A DNA stretch of 64,000 bases. It comes from Paenibacillus sp. UNC451MF (GTDB lineage Bacteria > Bacillota > Bacilli > Paenibacillales > NBRC-103111). This document shows, one piece after another, positions 17,792 through 26,419 of this stretch. Every line of letters starts with the position of its first letter. Within the stretch, counting starts at the first letter, position 1. The stretch lies in contig NZ_JMLS01000003.1 of the NCBI RefSeq assembly GCF_000686845.1, forward strand, positions 347,339-411,338, given 5' to 3'. A model generated the notes under the pieces. That model was not told where the DNA came from. It saw only the letters and a program-made list of their open reading frames with translations, and searched no databases. The position numbers and the translations under genes were made by a program.

Positions 17792-18550
17792 CTATTTCGA
17801 GCTATCCTTAGCGGCAGCATTTCCGTTATCAAAATAAGAAGTGTCTAGAATCCTGGCATAAATATAAGGATTTAGGTTCGGACTTTGTACATGGATTTTG
17901 ATTTTTTCCAGACCCTCTACATTAAATGTAAGCTGCTTAATACCGTCTTCTGGACTGATTGTATGCTTTTCCAAAACAGTCGAGGCTGCGCTTCCTGCAG
18001 CGGTTCCCCAATTATAAAGCGAAAACTCCACCTCATGCTCCCCAGGGCTTATGACTGCTGCATCCAGGAGGAGTCGCTTGAATTTACGGTCAATCGTAAA
18101 CTCAACATCTCCATATTGGTCGATCTTTAATACTTCTTCGAACTGTTTCCCTTTCACCATTGTTTCATTGGGGTCTTTTGACTGCGTCACATAGATGTTA
18201 TCAATCTCCATCGGAGTGGCAAAAATCGGTCTTTTCTCTCCTGGTTTTCCTCCAATGAAAATGGTTTGGGAATCAGCATCATAATCGATCGGTATCTTTA
18301 GCGCTTCAGCCACAGCGCGTACCGGCAAATAGTTATTTCCGTTATAAAAAATTGGGGTCAGCGGTTTTCCTGACTCGTCCTTGGGCTGCCACAAATCTCC
18401 TTTCAGTACAAATGATACTCCTTTGTTAAAAAATGCATTGATCGGTTCCAGATTAACCGCCGCATAGGCGGACCCAAAGGAGCTGGCAACAATCGCAACG
18501 ACAAATAAAGCAATCTTGACCATTTTCATTTTCCTAAAAAACATCTTCAA
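17792..18550 (-). CDS. Secreted stalk-domain protein (copper amine oxidase N-domain-like)
   Basis: 252 residues. A signal peptide (about 30 residues ending at SAYA) is followed by a copper-amine-oxidase-like N-terminal stalk domain, seen as PIFYNGNNYLPVRAVAEALK and QTIFIGGKPGEK. The last 130 residues form a beta-rich domain of the NPCBM-like or carbohydrate-binding sort (INVYVTQSKD-like start, EVEFSLYNWGTAAGS). Such proteins are common on Paenibacillus cell surfaces; the ligand is unknown. The start is TTG at 18550, with an ATG at 18544 as the alternative. Confidence 0.75.
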   Translation of the reverse strand: MKMFFRKMKMVKIALFVVAIVASSFGSAYAAVNLEPINAFFNKGVSFVLKGDLWQPKDESGKPLTPIFYNGNNYLPVRAVAEALKIPIDYDADSQTIFIGGKPGEKRPIFATPMEIDNIYVTQSKDPNETMVKGKQFEEVLKIDQYGDVEFTIDRKFKRLLLDAAVISPGEHEVEFSLYNWGTAAGSAASTVLEKHTISPEDGIKQLTFNVEGLEKIKIHVQSPNLNPYIYARILDTSYFDNGNAAAKDSSK

Positions 18551-18614
18551 TGTGAACTCGCCCTTCCTTAATATAATGGATTTTGACCTATTCGTAACAT
18601 GGAGTATTTCAAAA

Positions 18615-20711
18615 TCACTTTTTGCCCAACATAGCCAAGATGGCCGTCACAGCTTCTGCCCTGGTCGTCTTATTATCCGCTGCAAAGCGGTTATCGCGCA
18701 TAAAATCGGCAATGCCGGATTTTTTTGCTGCTGCTGCGGCACCCTTAGCCCATGCTGGAATATCGGTGTCATCGGCAAACCCGGATTGTGCCTTTTCGTC
18801 GACAGGCAGACCGGATGCTCTGACGACCATGGCGATCATTTCCGCATGGGTGATATTAGAGTCTGGTTGGAAGGTGCCGTCCGGATAACCGCTAACTATT
18901 CCAAGCTGTACAGCCTGTGATACTGCCTTTACGGCCCATTCTCCTATCTTGTCTTGATCTGCAAAAGCGAGCTTTGCACCTTCTGCTGCCGGTTTCATCC
19001 CATTCATAAGCAAGACGGCAAACTCAGCGCGTGTAACGTTGCCATCCGGTCGGAACGTGAAGTCTGGGTAACCGTTAGCGATACGAAGCTCGACAGCTTT
19101 AATGATGTTCGCTTTTGCCCAATGATCCGCAATATCCGAAAATGGAAGATCCTGCGAAGCAGCCGGTTTTGATGATGGCGTAACCGTTACGGCGCATACG
19201 GCGATGAATCCTCCGTCCTCGGTAGAGACTGTAATTTTCGCCGTACCCGGTTCGATTCCGGTAACTTTTCCCTCATTATCCACCTTAGCAACCGTACTGT
19301 CACTGCTGGTCCACTTCACCTTCTTGTTCAATGCCGCGTCAGGGACAACCGCTGCCGTCAACGTTTCGCTATCTCCTGATTGCAGGTTCATTGCTTTCTT
19401 GTTCAAATTGACGCTTGTGGCGTCGGTGCCAAGAGCGAATAATGACTTCTCCGATACCATATAGACCGTGCCGTCGCTTCCGACGGATGGGCTTTGCAAA
19501 CCAAAGCCTTTGGCGAAATATTGCCATTTTACTTTGCCGTCAGAGTCTATTGCGTAAAATAAATTATTATTAGTGGAGCCTGGGATTTTCGTGCCATCCG
19601 CTCCTGCAGCGTATATCGTTTTATCCCTCCCAACCACTGGGGCTGGATAAAACGATTGTCTTGCAGACAAAAATGACATTTTCGATAGATACGGTTTTCC
19701 GGTTTCCATTCCCCATTTAATTGCTCCGTTCGGATGGATTGCAAGCAGCTTCATGTCGGACCAAATATATAGGATATCGTCTGTTCCGACGGTTGGTGTG
19801 GAATATGTTTGATAGTTTTTACTCCATTTTTCTGAACCAAATGTATTAATGGAAAAAATAGTATCACCCGATGAACTGAACGATTCCACATATACGGTAC
19901 CGTCGGCTCCTAACACGGGAGAATTAAATATTGTATTGAGTTGAGGTGTACGGAATAACCATTTCAACTTTCCATTCGGTTTGATTGCATAAAGATCGCC
20001 CTTTTCGGTTCCGACATAAATCGTTCCATCGCTTCCGACAGTTGGGGAATATACTTCACCTCCCGTTGGGAATACCCACTGTTTCGTGCCATCCGGATTA
20101 AGTGCATACAGCTCAGTTGCTCCTCCTACATAGATCGTATCGTCAGCTCCAACTACCGGTGATTTATATCTATACCGTTCAAAGCTCATGCAACAGTCGT
20201 ATGCAGTTAAAGAACCTCCCCTGGCGAATTCCCACTTCTTATTCCCGGCTTGATCTATAGCATACACGTTGCCATCAATACTAGCCGCATAGATCGTACC
20301 GTCGGAGCCGAAGGCGGCAGGGACATAGGTTGTACTTCCCAATGAAATCTCCCGACGTTTAGTTCCGTCAGGGTTAATTGCGTACAGCTTTTTATTTTCC
20401 GTTCCCACATAGATGGTACCGTCCGGAGATATTATCGGAGAAGTAGTTATGTTGGCATCAAAGTAGTTGTATTCCCACTTTGCTTTACCTATCGGAATAC
20501 CGCTTAAGTACGGTGTGATGAACTCATAAGATTTGGAATCAATTGGAACTTTCAAATCAAGCTTTAGATGGGGTGTTTCCTCTGCTGTGGCAAGGGTGGG
20601 GAGCAATACCGAAATCGACAGCACGGCTGATAAGATGAGTGCTGTTATTCTCCATTCGATTATTGATATATAGATCAAATCCTTTCGATGATAATGGTAT
20701 CGTGCGAACAA
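18615..20711 (-). CDS. Surface protein: PQQ-type beta-propeller, Ig-like Big_2 domain, three SLH domains
   Basis: 698 residues. After a signal peptide (ending near LATA) come about nine repeats of the DGTIYVG-LYAINPDG type, a beta-propeller. A Big_2 Ig-like domain (TWTSSDSTVAKVDNEGKVTG region, about residues 430-510) and three SLH domains (FSDIADHWAKANI, FADQDKIGEWAVKAV, FADDTDIPAWAKGA) follow. SLH domains bind pyruvylated cell wall polymer. The catalytic role of the propeller is unknown and it may be a binding scaffold. The start is uncertain: the frame begins with TTG at 20711 without a good ribosome binding site. Confidence 0.85.
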   Translation of the reverse strand: MFARYHYHRKDLIYISIIEWRITALILSAVLSISVLLPTLATAEETPHLKLDLKVPIDSKSYEFITPYLSGIPIGKAKWEYNYFDANITTSPIISPDGTIYVGTENKKLYAINPDGTKRREISLGSTTYVPAAFGSDGTIYAASIDGNVYAIDQAGNKKWEFARGGSLTAYDCCMSFERYRYKSPVVGADDTIYVGGATELYALNPDGTKQWVFPTGGEVYSPTVGSDGTIYVGTEKGDLYAIKPNGKLKWLFRTPQLNTIFNSPVLGADGTVYVESFSSSGDTIFSINTFGSEKWSKNYQTYSTPTVGTDDILYIWSDMKLLAIHPNGAIKWGMETGKPYLSKMSFLSARQSFYPAPVVGRDKTIYAAGADGTKIPGSTNNNLFYAIDSDGKVKWQYFAKGFGLQSPSVGSDGTVYMVSEKSLFALGTDATSVNLNKKAMNLQSGDSETLTAAVVPDAALNKKVKWTSSDSTVAKVDNEGKVTGIEPGTAKITVSTEDGGFIAVCAVTVTPSSKPAASQDLPFSDIADHWAKANIIKAVELRIANGYPDFTFRPDGNVTRAEFAVLLMNGMKPAAEGAKLAFADQDKIGEWAVKAVSQAVQLGIVSGYPDGTFQPDSNITHAEMIAMVVRASGLPVDEKAQSGFADDTDIPAWAKGAAAAAKKSGIADFMRDNRFAADNKTTRAEAVTAILAMLGKK

Positions 20712-21297
20712 GCCCAGAACATGGAGGATTCACTCATTCTTTGGTGAAAAAAAACTACCATTCCATATTCCGTTATGGTAAAAGTTGGCGATTGGATAAG
20801 TGCCATGATATCATCGGTGACCTGATCGGGCAGATCGGCAATTCGGGTCAAAAGCTATGTGAGAGGATTGCCGAGGATCGTTAAGATGTGAATAATAGGC
20901 TGAAAGGAAGGCGGCAATATAGCCAGACGACGGGTCATCAAGTAGAGGATCGTATTGACGTAGCTGTTTCTTTATTTAAATTCTAATTGTTTGAAAAGAA
21001 CACTTCAAGGGAAAAGATACCTACTTCCAATCAGTTACTAAAGTCCCTTTTTACGGAAGAAAATCCCGCTTCAAGCGCTTTTAAACCAGATCTGACATTG
21101 AAGACTTAATGTTTTTTCAGTTGCCACAGGTACAATGAACGCTTTTTCATATTCGTTTTGTGGCGTAGATAAATGCTAAGTATTCTGGCCCAAATTGGTT
21201 GAAGTGACTAAACTTGTCCAGACTACTTCAAAAATAATAATCAAGTGTTCCTTGATCAAGTCTCCGTTGTTCGAGGATCCTTGCCAAGATTCGTAAA
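20712..21297. other. Intergenic region without a supported gene
   Basis: A plus-strand stretch ending at 20884 reads FRYGKSWRLDKCHDIIGDL and a further 20 residues before its stop and may be a gene tail, but I do not recognise it and it overlaps the start of the surface protein gene. Nothing else is supported. Confidence 0.3.
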
Positions 21298-21456
21298 TCT
21301 ACAATGTAGGTAGTTTTGTGTCACAATACTACAATGTAGGGAAATTTGTGCATTTTGTACTGACACAAATTCCCTACATAAAAATAATAAAAGCTTGAGT
21401 AATCAAGCTTTTTCGGATAGGTTTATGTAGGCACTTTTGTGTCATTGGACAAATTT
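21298..21456. repeat. Noncoding repeat element, copy A (IS-end-like)
   Basis: A motif of the form TATGTAGGNANTTTTGTGTCA occurs three times on the plus strand and once inverted (21361-21379) within 160 bp, together with a small AAGCTTGAGTAATCAAGCTT palindrome. A diverged copy with the same layout lies at 44711-44866 and a partial copy at 42949-43020. Repeated terminal motifs of this sort are known at ends of IS21-like elements; no transposase is present here. Confidence 0.6.
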
Positions 21457-21543
21457 CCTGTGAGCTTTTTCATGATGCCCTCTTCACTGTATGAATGGCA
21501 AGCAAGTATATTATTTATCCGGTACCCGGAGTTAATTTCGTAT

Positions 21544-21804
21544 TCAGCCAGCCTGTTGAATAGAGAGATGGCCCATGCTCCTAGTTACTTGGAACGTGGG
21601 CCAAAAAATTAGATAACACAGCCACAAAGAACAATGACTAACAAAATAAAAAGAACCAAAATAGTTGCAGAGTTTGTAAATATTCCGCCTACTCCACCCA
21701 TTTTTGAACCCTCCTACCAATTTGTCTTGAGGTTTTTACCCCAAAATCAAGTTATGCAGGATACATATCTAATGTTTGGACGTTTGACATGGGGTTACAT
21801 TTAT
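21544..21804. repeat. 261-bp direct duplication, copy 1
   Basis: This segment is repeated at 23292-23552 with roughly 85 to 90 percent identity by eye. It holds a whole YjcZ-type gene with its ribosome binding site and upstream sequence. The two copies lie on either side of the Cys-repeat precursor gene. Confidence 0.8.
21609..21701 (-). CDS. YjcZ-family small sporulation-type protein (30 aa), copy 1
   Basis: The frame encodes 30 residues: MGGVGGIFTNSA then the hydrophobic core TILVLFILLVIVLCG and a short end CVI. The Gly-rich start plus the FILLVIV core is the signature of YjcZ-type sporulation proteins, tiny membrane peptides made during spore formation with unknown action. GGAGGG lies six bases before the ATG. 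It sits in duplication copy 1; a paralogue in copy 2 differs by Gly5 to Asp and by one C-terminal residue. Confidence 0.75.
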   Translation of the reverse strand: MGGVGGIFTNSATILVLFILLVIVLCGCVI

Positions 21805-21937
21805 CATAGAAATTAAAATCCTTAAGATAATTCCAACCCATTTTTTTCAGGTGTCCAGGCACCTAATCTAAAGTAAATGGTTATAATATTTTGTAGCGAA
21901 GCCGCTCATTCGCTTTTTGATCCCCGTATTTGAAGTG

Positions 21938-21981
21938 AAATGAAGCATCCACCAGTACAAACTGGTGGATGCTTCATTTTT
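21938..21981. terminator. Strong bidirectional hairpin
   Basis: Arms of 18 bases (AAATGAAGCATCCACCAG and its complement) with an 8-base loop and a T run. No gene ends directly next to it; it insulates the region upstream of the precursor gene. Confidence 0.75.
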
Positions 21982-22388
21982 ATGAAACCCGAAAAGTACA
22001 TATGACTAAGCATAAACGATTGTCGATTTCTTCCAATACCAAGTAATGTTTCATTTGTATTTTCCTCATCTTGGTTTTTCTCTCATTTTAACCTCAAGTT
22101 AGTATCCTGCCAATACATACCTCATGCTTAGTCTCATTTCATCGCTATCTATCATTGATTTTCATGTTCATTCACTTGAGACCATTAGTCCCTTATGTAT
22201 CAGATCATTTTTTACCGTTATTTTCGTGACCCGATAGCTCACTCTGGTGCAAATGCCCATAAAATGGGTGTATGACTCAGTAACAAATGCGGATATGTTC
22301 CATACATTGGAATTATGTTTAGAAGTGATCGATTTTTCTATCATGCCCTTGTTTACTTACGGAAAACAATAATGGGAGGTTTTTTCAA
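21982..22388. other. Upstream region of the Cys-repeat precursor gene
   Basis: About 400 bp without a supported gene. It ends with the ribosome binding site GGGAGG (22375-22380) of the precursor. I could not assign a convincing sigma-A promoter or Crp-type operator; TTGGAATTATGTTTAGAAG near 22310 is AT-rich and may be part of the promoter. Confidence 0.3.
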
Positions 22389-22679
22389 ATGAATGAGTTT
22401 ATAAACGATCTTCAACAGTTGGACGTTACCCAGTTTCAGGCGAGTGACATGACACCTTGGATCGATGAAAGCCAGTATCAGGCAGGTCAATTCCCGATGG
22501 GTGTAAATCCGAATGATCCGTCAAGACTATGTGTTGGTTTTTGTGCGGGTTTTTGTGGAGGCTTTTGCGGTGTTTTCTGCAGCGGTTTTTGCAGTGGCTT
22601 TTGTGGGGGTTTCTGTGGCTTCCGCTGTGGCGGATTTCGTTGTGGTGGATTTCATTGTGGTGGATTTCGCTGCCGTTAA
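22389..22679 (+). CDS. Cys/Gly/Phe-repeat TOMM precursor peptide (heterocycloanthracin/sonorensin type)
   Basis: 96 residues. Residues 1-47 form an acidic, Gln-rich leader (MNEFINDLQQLDVTQFQ start) like that of the heterocycloanthracin/sonorensin family. The core has 12 Cys: nine spaced every four residues from 48 to 80 (C-x-G-F units) and then 85, 90 and 95 with a five-residue period (C-G-G-F-R/H). Only two Ser and no Thr lie in the core, so Cys would be the ring-forming residues, giving up to 12 thiazol(in)es. Family precursors are modified by YcaO cyclodehydratases, and a matching enzyme pair is encoded at 30665-34131. GGGAGG precedes the ATG and a hairpin terminator follows. Bioactivity is inferred. 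Confidence 0.85.
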   Translation: MNEFINDLQQLDVTQFQASDMTPWIDESQYQAGQFPMGVNPNDPSRLCVGFCAGFCGGFCGVFCSGFCSGFCGGFCGFRCGGFRCGGFHCGGFRCR

Positions 22680-22728
22680 TTCCAAAGTTCTCAGCCAACC
22701 TCAATCACAGCTGCCAGCAGCTTAATTC

Positions 22729-22763
22729 ATGCCCCTTACAACTTGTCGTTGTGTAAGGGGCAT
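22729..22763 (+). terminator. Terminator of the precursor gene
   Basis: Arms ATGCCCCTTACA and TGTGTAAGGGGCAT (one bulge) are followed by TGTTCATTTTG, 50 bases after the stop codon. The precursor gene is thus monocistronic. Confidence 0.8.
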
Positions 22764-23291
22764 TGTTCATTTTGATCTACCTGAACTCCTGGATTCTTGG
22801 CATTTATGATTTAAAATGTTGTTCATGATCAAGACAGACTCGAGATACCTACCTGAATTTGGGCTAATCCATAAAATTATGAACCCCCAATAATAAACAT
22901 TAGCATAACGAGGCTCCCGATCCACCTCGGAAGCCTCGCCCTATTTATTTTTATATTAGACTATAATTCTTCATTATCTCAAATTTGATCTAAACACATT
23001 TCTTCTTCGTACCAAGGGGCAGTACTTGGTTTTCTCCCCTTCCAACCTGCTGTATGGTGCAGAGTTTTCGGACGATAAGATACTGCAGGGGCGCACAAAA
23101 ATTTATTGGTATTCACAACGACGGCAGCTTGGCCCGGATTTCCGAAGATTCCGATTAATCATCAGCAGAACTGGACGCCCGATTCCCTTGTGATCAGTTG
23201 TCAGATGAAAATAAACTGAAAAATAAAGTATTAGACCGTGAAAATAAAGTTGTAGACTGGCTGCATGCGTTATACGAACGAGCAGGATGCA
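22764..23291. other. Intergenic region with hairpin and unrecognised remnant
   Basis: A hairpin at 22909-22938 (CGAGGCTCCCGA and CCTCGGAAGCCTCG) followed by a T-rich tail looks like a second terminator. At 23020-23165 fragments such as AEFSDDKILQGRTKIYW can be read on the plus strand but the frame breaks; I do not recognise the family. No immunity or transport gene is seen. Confidence 0.4.
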
Positions 23292-23552
23292 TCAGCCAGC
23301 CGGTTGAATAGAGAGATGGCCCATGTTCCAAGTAATTAGGAGCAACGGCTAAAAAGATTAGATAAAACAGCCGCAAAGGACAATGACTAACAAAATAAAA
23401 AGAACCAAAATAGTTGCAGAGTTTGTAAATATTCCGTCTACTCCACCCATTTTTGAGTCCTCCCTCCAATTTGTCTTGAGGTATTTACCCCAAAATCAAG
23501 TTATGCGGAATAATATATAATGTTTGGACGTTTGACATGGGGTTACATTTAT
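23292..23552. repeat. 261-bp direct duplication, copy 2
   Basis: Second copy of the segment at 21544-21804, same orientation, 1.5 kb apart. It carries the second YjcZ-type gene. Confidence 0.8.
23358..23450 (-). CDS. YjcZ-family small sporulation-type protein (30 aa), copy 2
   Basis: 30 residues: MGGVDGIFTNSA, the core TILVLFILLVIVLCG, and CFI at the end. It is nearly identical to the protein at 21609-21701. GGAGGGAGGA lies upstream of the ATG. The intact frame in both duplicates suggests either a recent duplication or selection for both. Confidence 0.75.
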   Translation of the reverse strand: MGGVDGIFTNSATILVLFILLVIVLCGCFI

Positions 23553-23931
23553 AATCCCACTAACTCCTAATACTTTATTTTCATCGAACACCAGTGGCAA
23601 CGGAGATTCGTGGAAGGACGCCTCGTTCGGTCCGACGTTCCCAAGCAAGACGACTTCGCACAAGCCGGTCATAATCGTGCTCTTGCCCCCATTGCAGACA
23701 TAAAGCAGAAGATATTAAAACAGAATGGGCTTTTAATTATTCCAAATTTCCACAAAATAGGACTTTTTATTGTAAACAAACCGATTTTAGAAAAATACAC
23801 TGGTAATATGGTTAACAATGGCTTTTGCGAAATATGTGTTCCTATAAAAGGTTATAAGTAACGATATCTTCCGTTTGTATGAAAAAGGTTGTCGCCCGCT
23901 TTGATCGGCTACCATGGTATCTTTCTTTGAG

Positions 23932-24070
23932 CTAGCTGTTCGCGTTTACCATGTAATCCTGCCCATTTAGCTTAATGACGAAGAGGACCTCTACAACACC
24001 TGCCCCTCCAGACATGATCTCCGTTAGTTCAACGTTTTTTACGTATAAAGGTTGTACTGAGATAAAATAA
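23932..24070 (-). pseudogene. C-terminal remnant of an unrecognised protein
   Basis: About 43 codons read QPLYVKNVELTEIMSGGAG, then VVEVLFVIKLNGQDYMVNANS and a stop. There is no start codon in a sensible place, so this seems to be a gene tail. I do not recognise the family. Confidence 0.3.
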
Positions 24071-24104
24071 ATGCACGTTAAATGATGTGCGTACAGTTCA
24101 AACA

Positions 24105-24395
24105 AAGACAAAAGCGATGAAGGAGAGAGTAAGCGGTTTAAGGTTCTTGACAGGGACGGTGTGCCGACTGACTGAGAGCACCCGAATGAATCTATCCGCC
24201 GAAGTTCACTCCTGAGTTGGTTTGCTGAACGAATCTCAATCTCTGAGATCGCTAGGTATACCCGTGGTTCTCTGCGTTAAAGAGGTTAAAGTGAGAAATG
24301 GGGCATGCCTCTGGGTAAGCGTCATTTCTAATAAGGGTGGTACCACGGCTCCTCGTCCCTTTCAGACAGGAGTCATTTTGTTGTTCTATTACGAT
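24105..24395 (+). promoter_or_regulatory. T-box riboswitch, probable Phe specifier (TTC)
   Basis: The T-box motif AAGGGTGGTACCACGG lies at 24334-24348, followed by a terminator stem (GGCTCCT and AGGAGTC, about 24347-24380) with a T-rich tail. Stem I starts near 24110 with the GGAGAGAGTAA box. On its 3' side, GAAGTTCACTCC places TTC at 24205-24207 in the specifier position, flanked by a purine as usual. The leader would let uncharged tRNA-Phe turn on the DAHP synthase gene behind it. The T-box is clear; the codon is my reading. Confidence 0.88.
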
Positions 24396-24412
24396 CATAA
24401 GGGGAGATTTAA

Positions 24413-25483
24413 ATGAAAACATCCAGCTTGGAGCACTTAAGAGACAAACTAAACATCATCAATCATAACCTTCTTGAGCTTTTATGCTATCGGGCTTGCA
24501 TCGTCAAAGAAATCGGTGAAGTAAAGGAAAAACAAGGAACGCCTAAGTTCGATCCTCTTCGTGAGAGGGCAATGCTGGACGAATTGGTTGCCGCGAACAA
24601 GGGACCGTTCGATGATAAAACGATCCAACATTTATTCAAACAGATTTTTCAAGCCTCTTTAAATCTTCAAGAATCCGAGCATAAGAAACATTTACTAGTC
24701 AGCCGCAAGAAGCAACAGGAAGACACTATCGTTCATATAGGCGATGTAGCCGTCGGGGGATCAAATCCATTAATAATCGCAGGTCCTTGCTCGGTCGAAA
24801 GCTATGAACAAGTTCGACTTGTGGCAAAAGCTTTAAAGGAGGCGGGCATTACAGTGATACGCGGAGGAGCGTTCAAACCTAGGACATCGCCATATGATTT
24901 CCAGGGTCTCGGGTTCGAAGGCCTGAAAATTTTGAAAGAGGCTGCAAGCGAATTCAGCCTGAAGACGATTAGTGAAATTGTAGACCCGAGACATATCGAA
25001 CTTGCTTCTGAATATATAGATGTTATTCAAATCGGGGCTCGCAACATGCAGAATTTCGAATTACTTAAAGCTGCAGGCGAAGCCCGGACACCAATACTCC
25101 TAAAGCGAGGGCTGGCAGCGACAATAGACGAGTTTTTACATGCAGCAGAGTATATCATATCCAGAGGCAACACCCAAGTTATGCTGATTGAGCGTGGAAT
25201 CCGAACCTATGAGAAGGCGACTCGTAACACGCTGGACATCTCCGCAGTGCCAATACTGAAGCAAGAAAGTCATTTACCTGTCCTTGTGGATGTAACCCAT
25301 TCAACTGGTAGAAAAGATATACTTGCGCCATGTGCAAAAGCGGCTCTCGCGGCTGGTGCTGATGGTGTTATGGTAGAAGTCCACCCAGATCCTGAAACAG
25401 CTTTATCCGATGCTACACAACAACTTAACATTGATGAATTCAACCGTTTCTATGCCAATGTTAAAGAATCTGGATTGCTGTAA
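24413..25483 (+). CDS. Bifunctional chorismate mutase (AroQ)/3-deoxy-7-phosphoheptulonate synthase
   Basis: 356 residues. Residues 1-90 are an AroQ-type chorismate mutase helix bundle ([19 protein letters not shown]). Residues 110-356 are a type I beta DAHP synthase: [43 protein letters not shown] and [13 protein letters not shown] are visible. It condenses phosphoenolpyruvate with erythrose 4-phosphate, the first step of aromatic amino acid synthesis; the mutase domain acts mainly as the allosteric prephenate/chorismate sensor. GGGGAG precedes the ATG. The Phe-type T-box controls it. Similar fusions in Bacillus are called AroA or AroG. Confidence 0.95.
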   Translation: MKTSSLEHLRDKLNIINHNLLELLCYRACIVKEIGEVKEKQGTPKFDPLRERAMLDELVAANKGPFDDKTIQHLFKQIFQASLNLQESEHKKHLLVSRKKQQEDTIVHIGDVAVGGSNPLIIAGPCSVESYEQVRLVAKALKEAGITVIRGGAFKPRTSPYDFQGLGFEGLKILKEAASEFSLKTISEIVDPRHIELASEYIDVIQIGARNMQNFELLKAAGEARTPILLKRGLAATIDEFLHAAEYIISRGNTQVMLIERGIRTYEKATRNTLDISAVPILKQESHLPVLVDVTHSTGRKDILAPCAKAALAAGADGVMVEVHPDPETALSDATQQLNIDEFNRFYANVKESGLL

Positions 25484-25553
25484 AACAAAACAAAGAAACA
25501 GTAAAACCGATTGCTTCTGTTTTGGATGACGGTACTGACCAATGTCGCCTACC

Positions 25554-26400
25554 TCAGCGTAAAATAATCATTAGCAATGCAGCAATGATCGCTATGACGC
25601 TGCTTGTGCTAAAAGCCACCATAGGACCAAACGTCTGCCACAGGAATCCTGCCATTATACTGGCTGGTAATGCGGCTATTCCGATCATTGAATTATAAGT
25701 TCCCATCGCAGTTCCGCGTTGTCCTTCAGGTACAATATCGGCAATGTATGCCTTTTGTATACCTTCTGTAAACGCATAATAAAGTCCATAAAATATGAAC
25801 AATACCCAAATCCACATGACACTCTTTGCCATCCCAAAACCAAAATAAATCAATGCAAACATAATAAATCCATAAATTAATACCGGTCGACGACCGATCC
25901 GGTCAGATAACATTCCTATAGGCATGGAAAAGATGCTGCTGCTCATATTTAATGCAAAAAAGGCTAGAGGAATCAGTGCAGGAAGCATTCCTACATCTTG
26001 TGCGCGTAAAGCCAAAAAAGCATCAGAAAAGTTCCCAACAGCAAATAAAGTAGATATTAAAGTGAATATAATAAAGCGGCGGTTTAAATTACGAAATCCT
26101 ATCTTCGGAAGCGATGTTTTCTTTTGATTTTCGTCATGTCTTTTCTCTTTTAAGAAAAATACAGTAAGAGCAACCGCAACGAGTCCTGGTATAACTGACA
26201 GCCAAAATACAAGGTGAAAATTGTTTGCATATATAGCAAGTATCCCAAATGCAACTAACGGTCCAAGTGCGGCTCCGAGAGCATCCATTACACGGCGAAA
26301 TCCAAATGCTCTTCCACGCTCTTCTTTAGTTGTGGAATCTGCGACCAATGCGTCACGAGGTGAAGTGCGTATTCCTGCGAATTCATGAGCTTGAGTGAGG
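25554..26400 (-). pseudogene. Major facilitator superfamily transporter, N-terminally truncated
   Basis: The frame encodes the C-terminal two thirds of an MFS transporter, with AGIRTSPRDALVADST and RGRAFGFRRVMDALGAALGP typical of the loop after helix 4, and DRIGRRPVLIYG between later helices. The C-terminus is intact. The first four helices are missing: the sequence runs directly into a penicillin-binding protein fragment near 26410. A 264-codon internal ATG frame exists but would lack the N-domain. Confidence 0.75.
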
Positions 26401-26419
26401 AAACTGAATCGTTTCGAGG

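Noticed and set aside
22426..22704. His/Lys/Asn-rich open frame antisense to the Cys-repeat precursor
   Set aside because: It is the mirror of the TGT/GGN/TTT repeat codons; no ribosome binding site was found and its composition is explained by the sense gene.
23610..23861. 83-codon plus-strand frame between the second duplication copy and the T-box
   Set aside because: No ribosome binding site or recognisable domain; might be a decayed gene end but I cannot support it.
24222..24416. 64-codon frame in front of the DAHP synthase gene
   Set aside because: It lies wholly in the T-box leader, whose RNA motifs explain the sequence.
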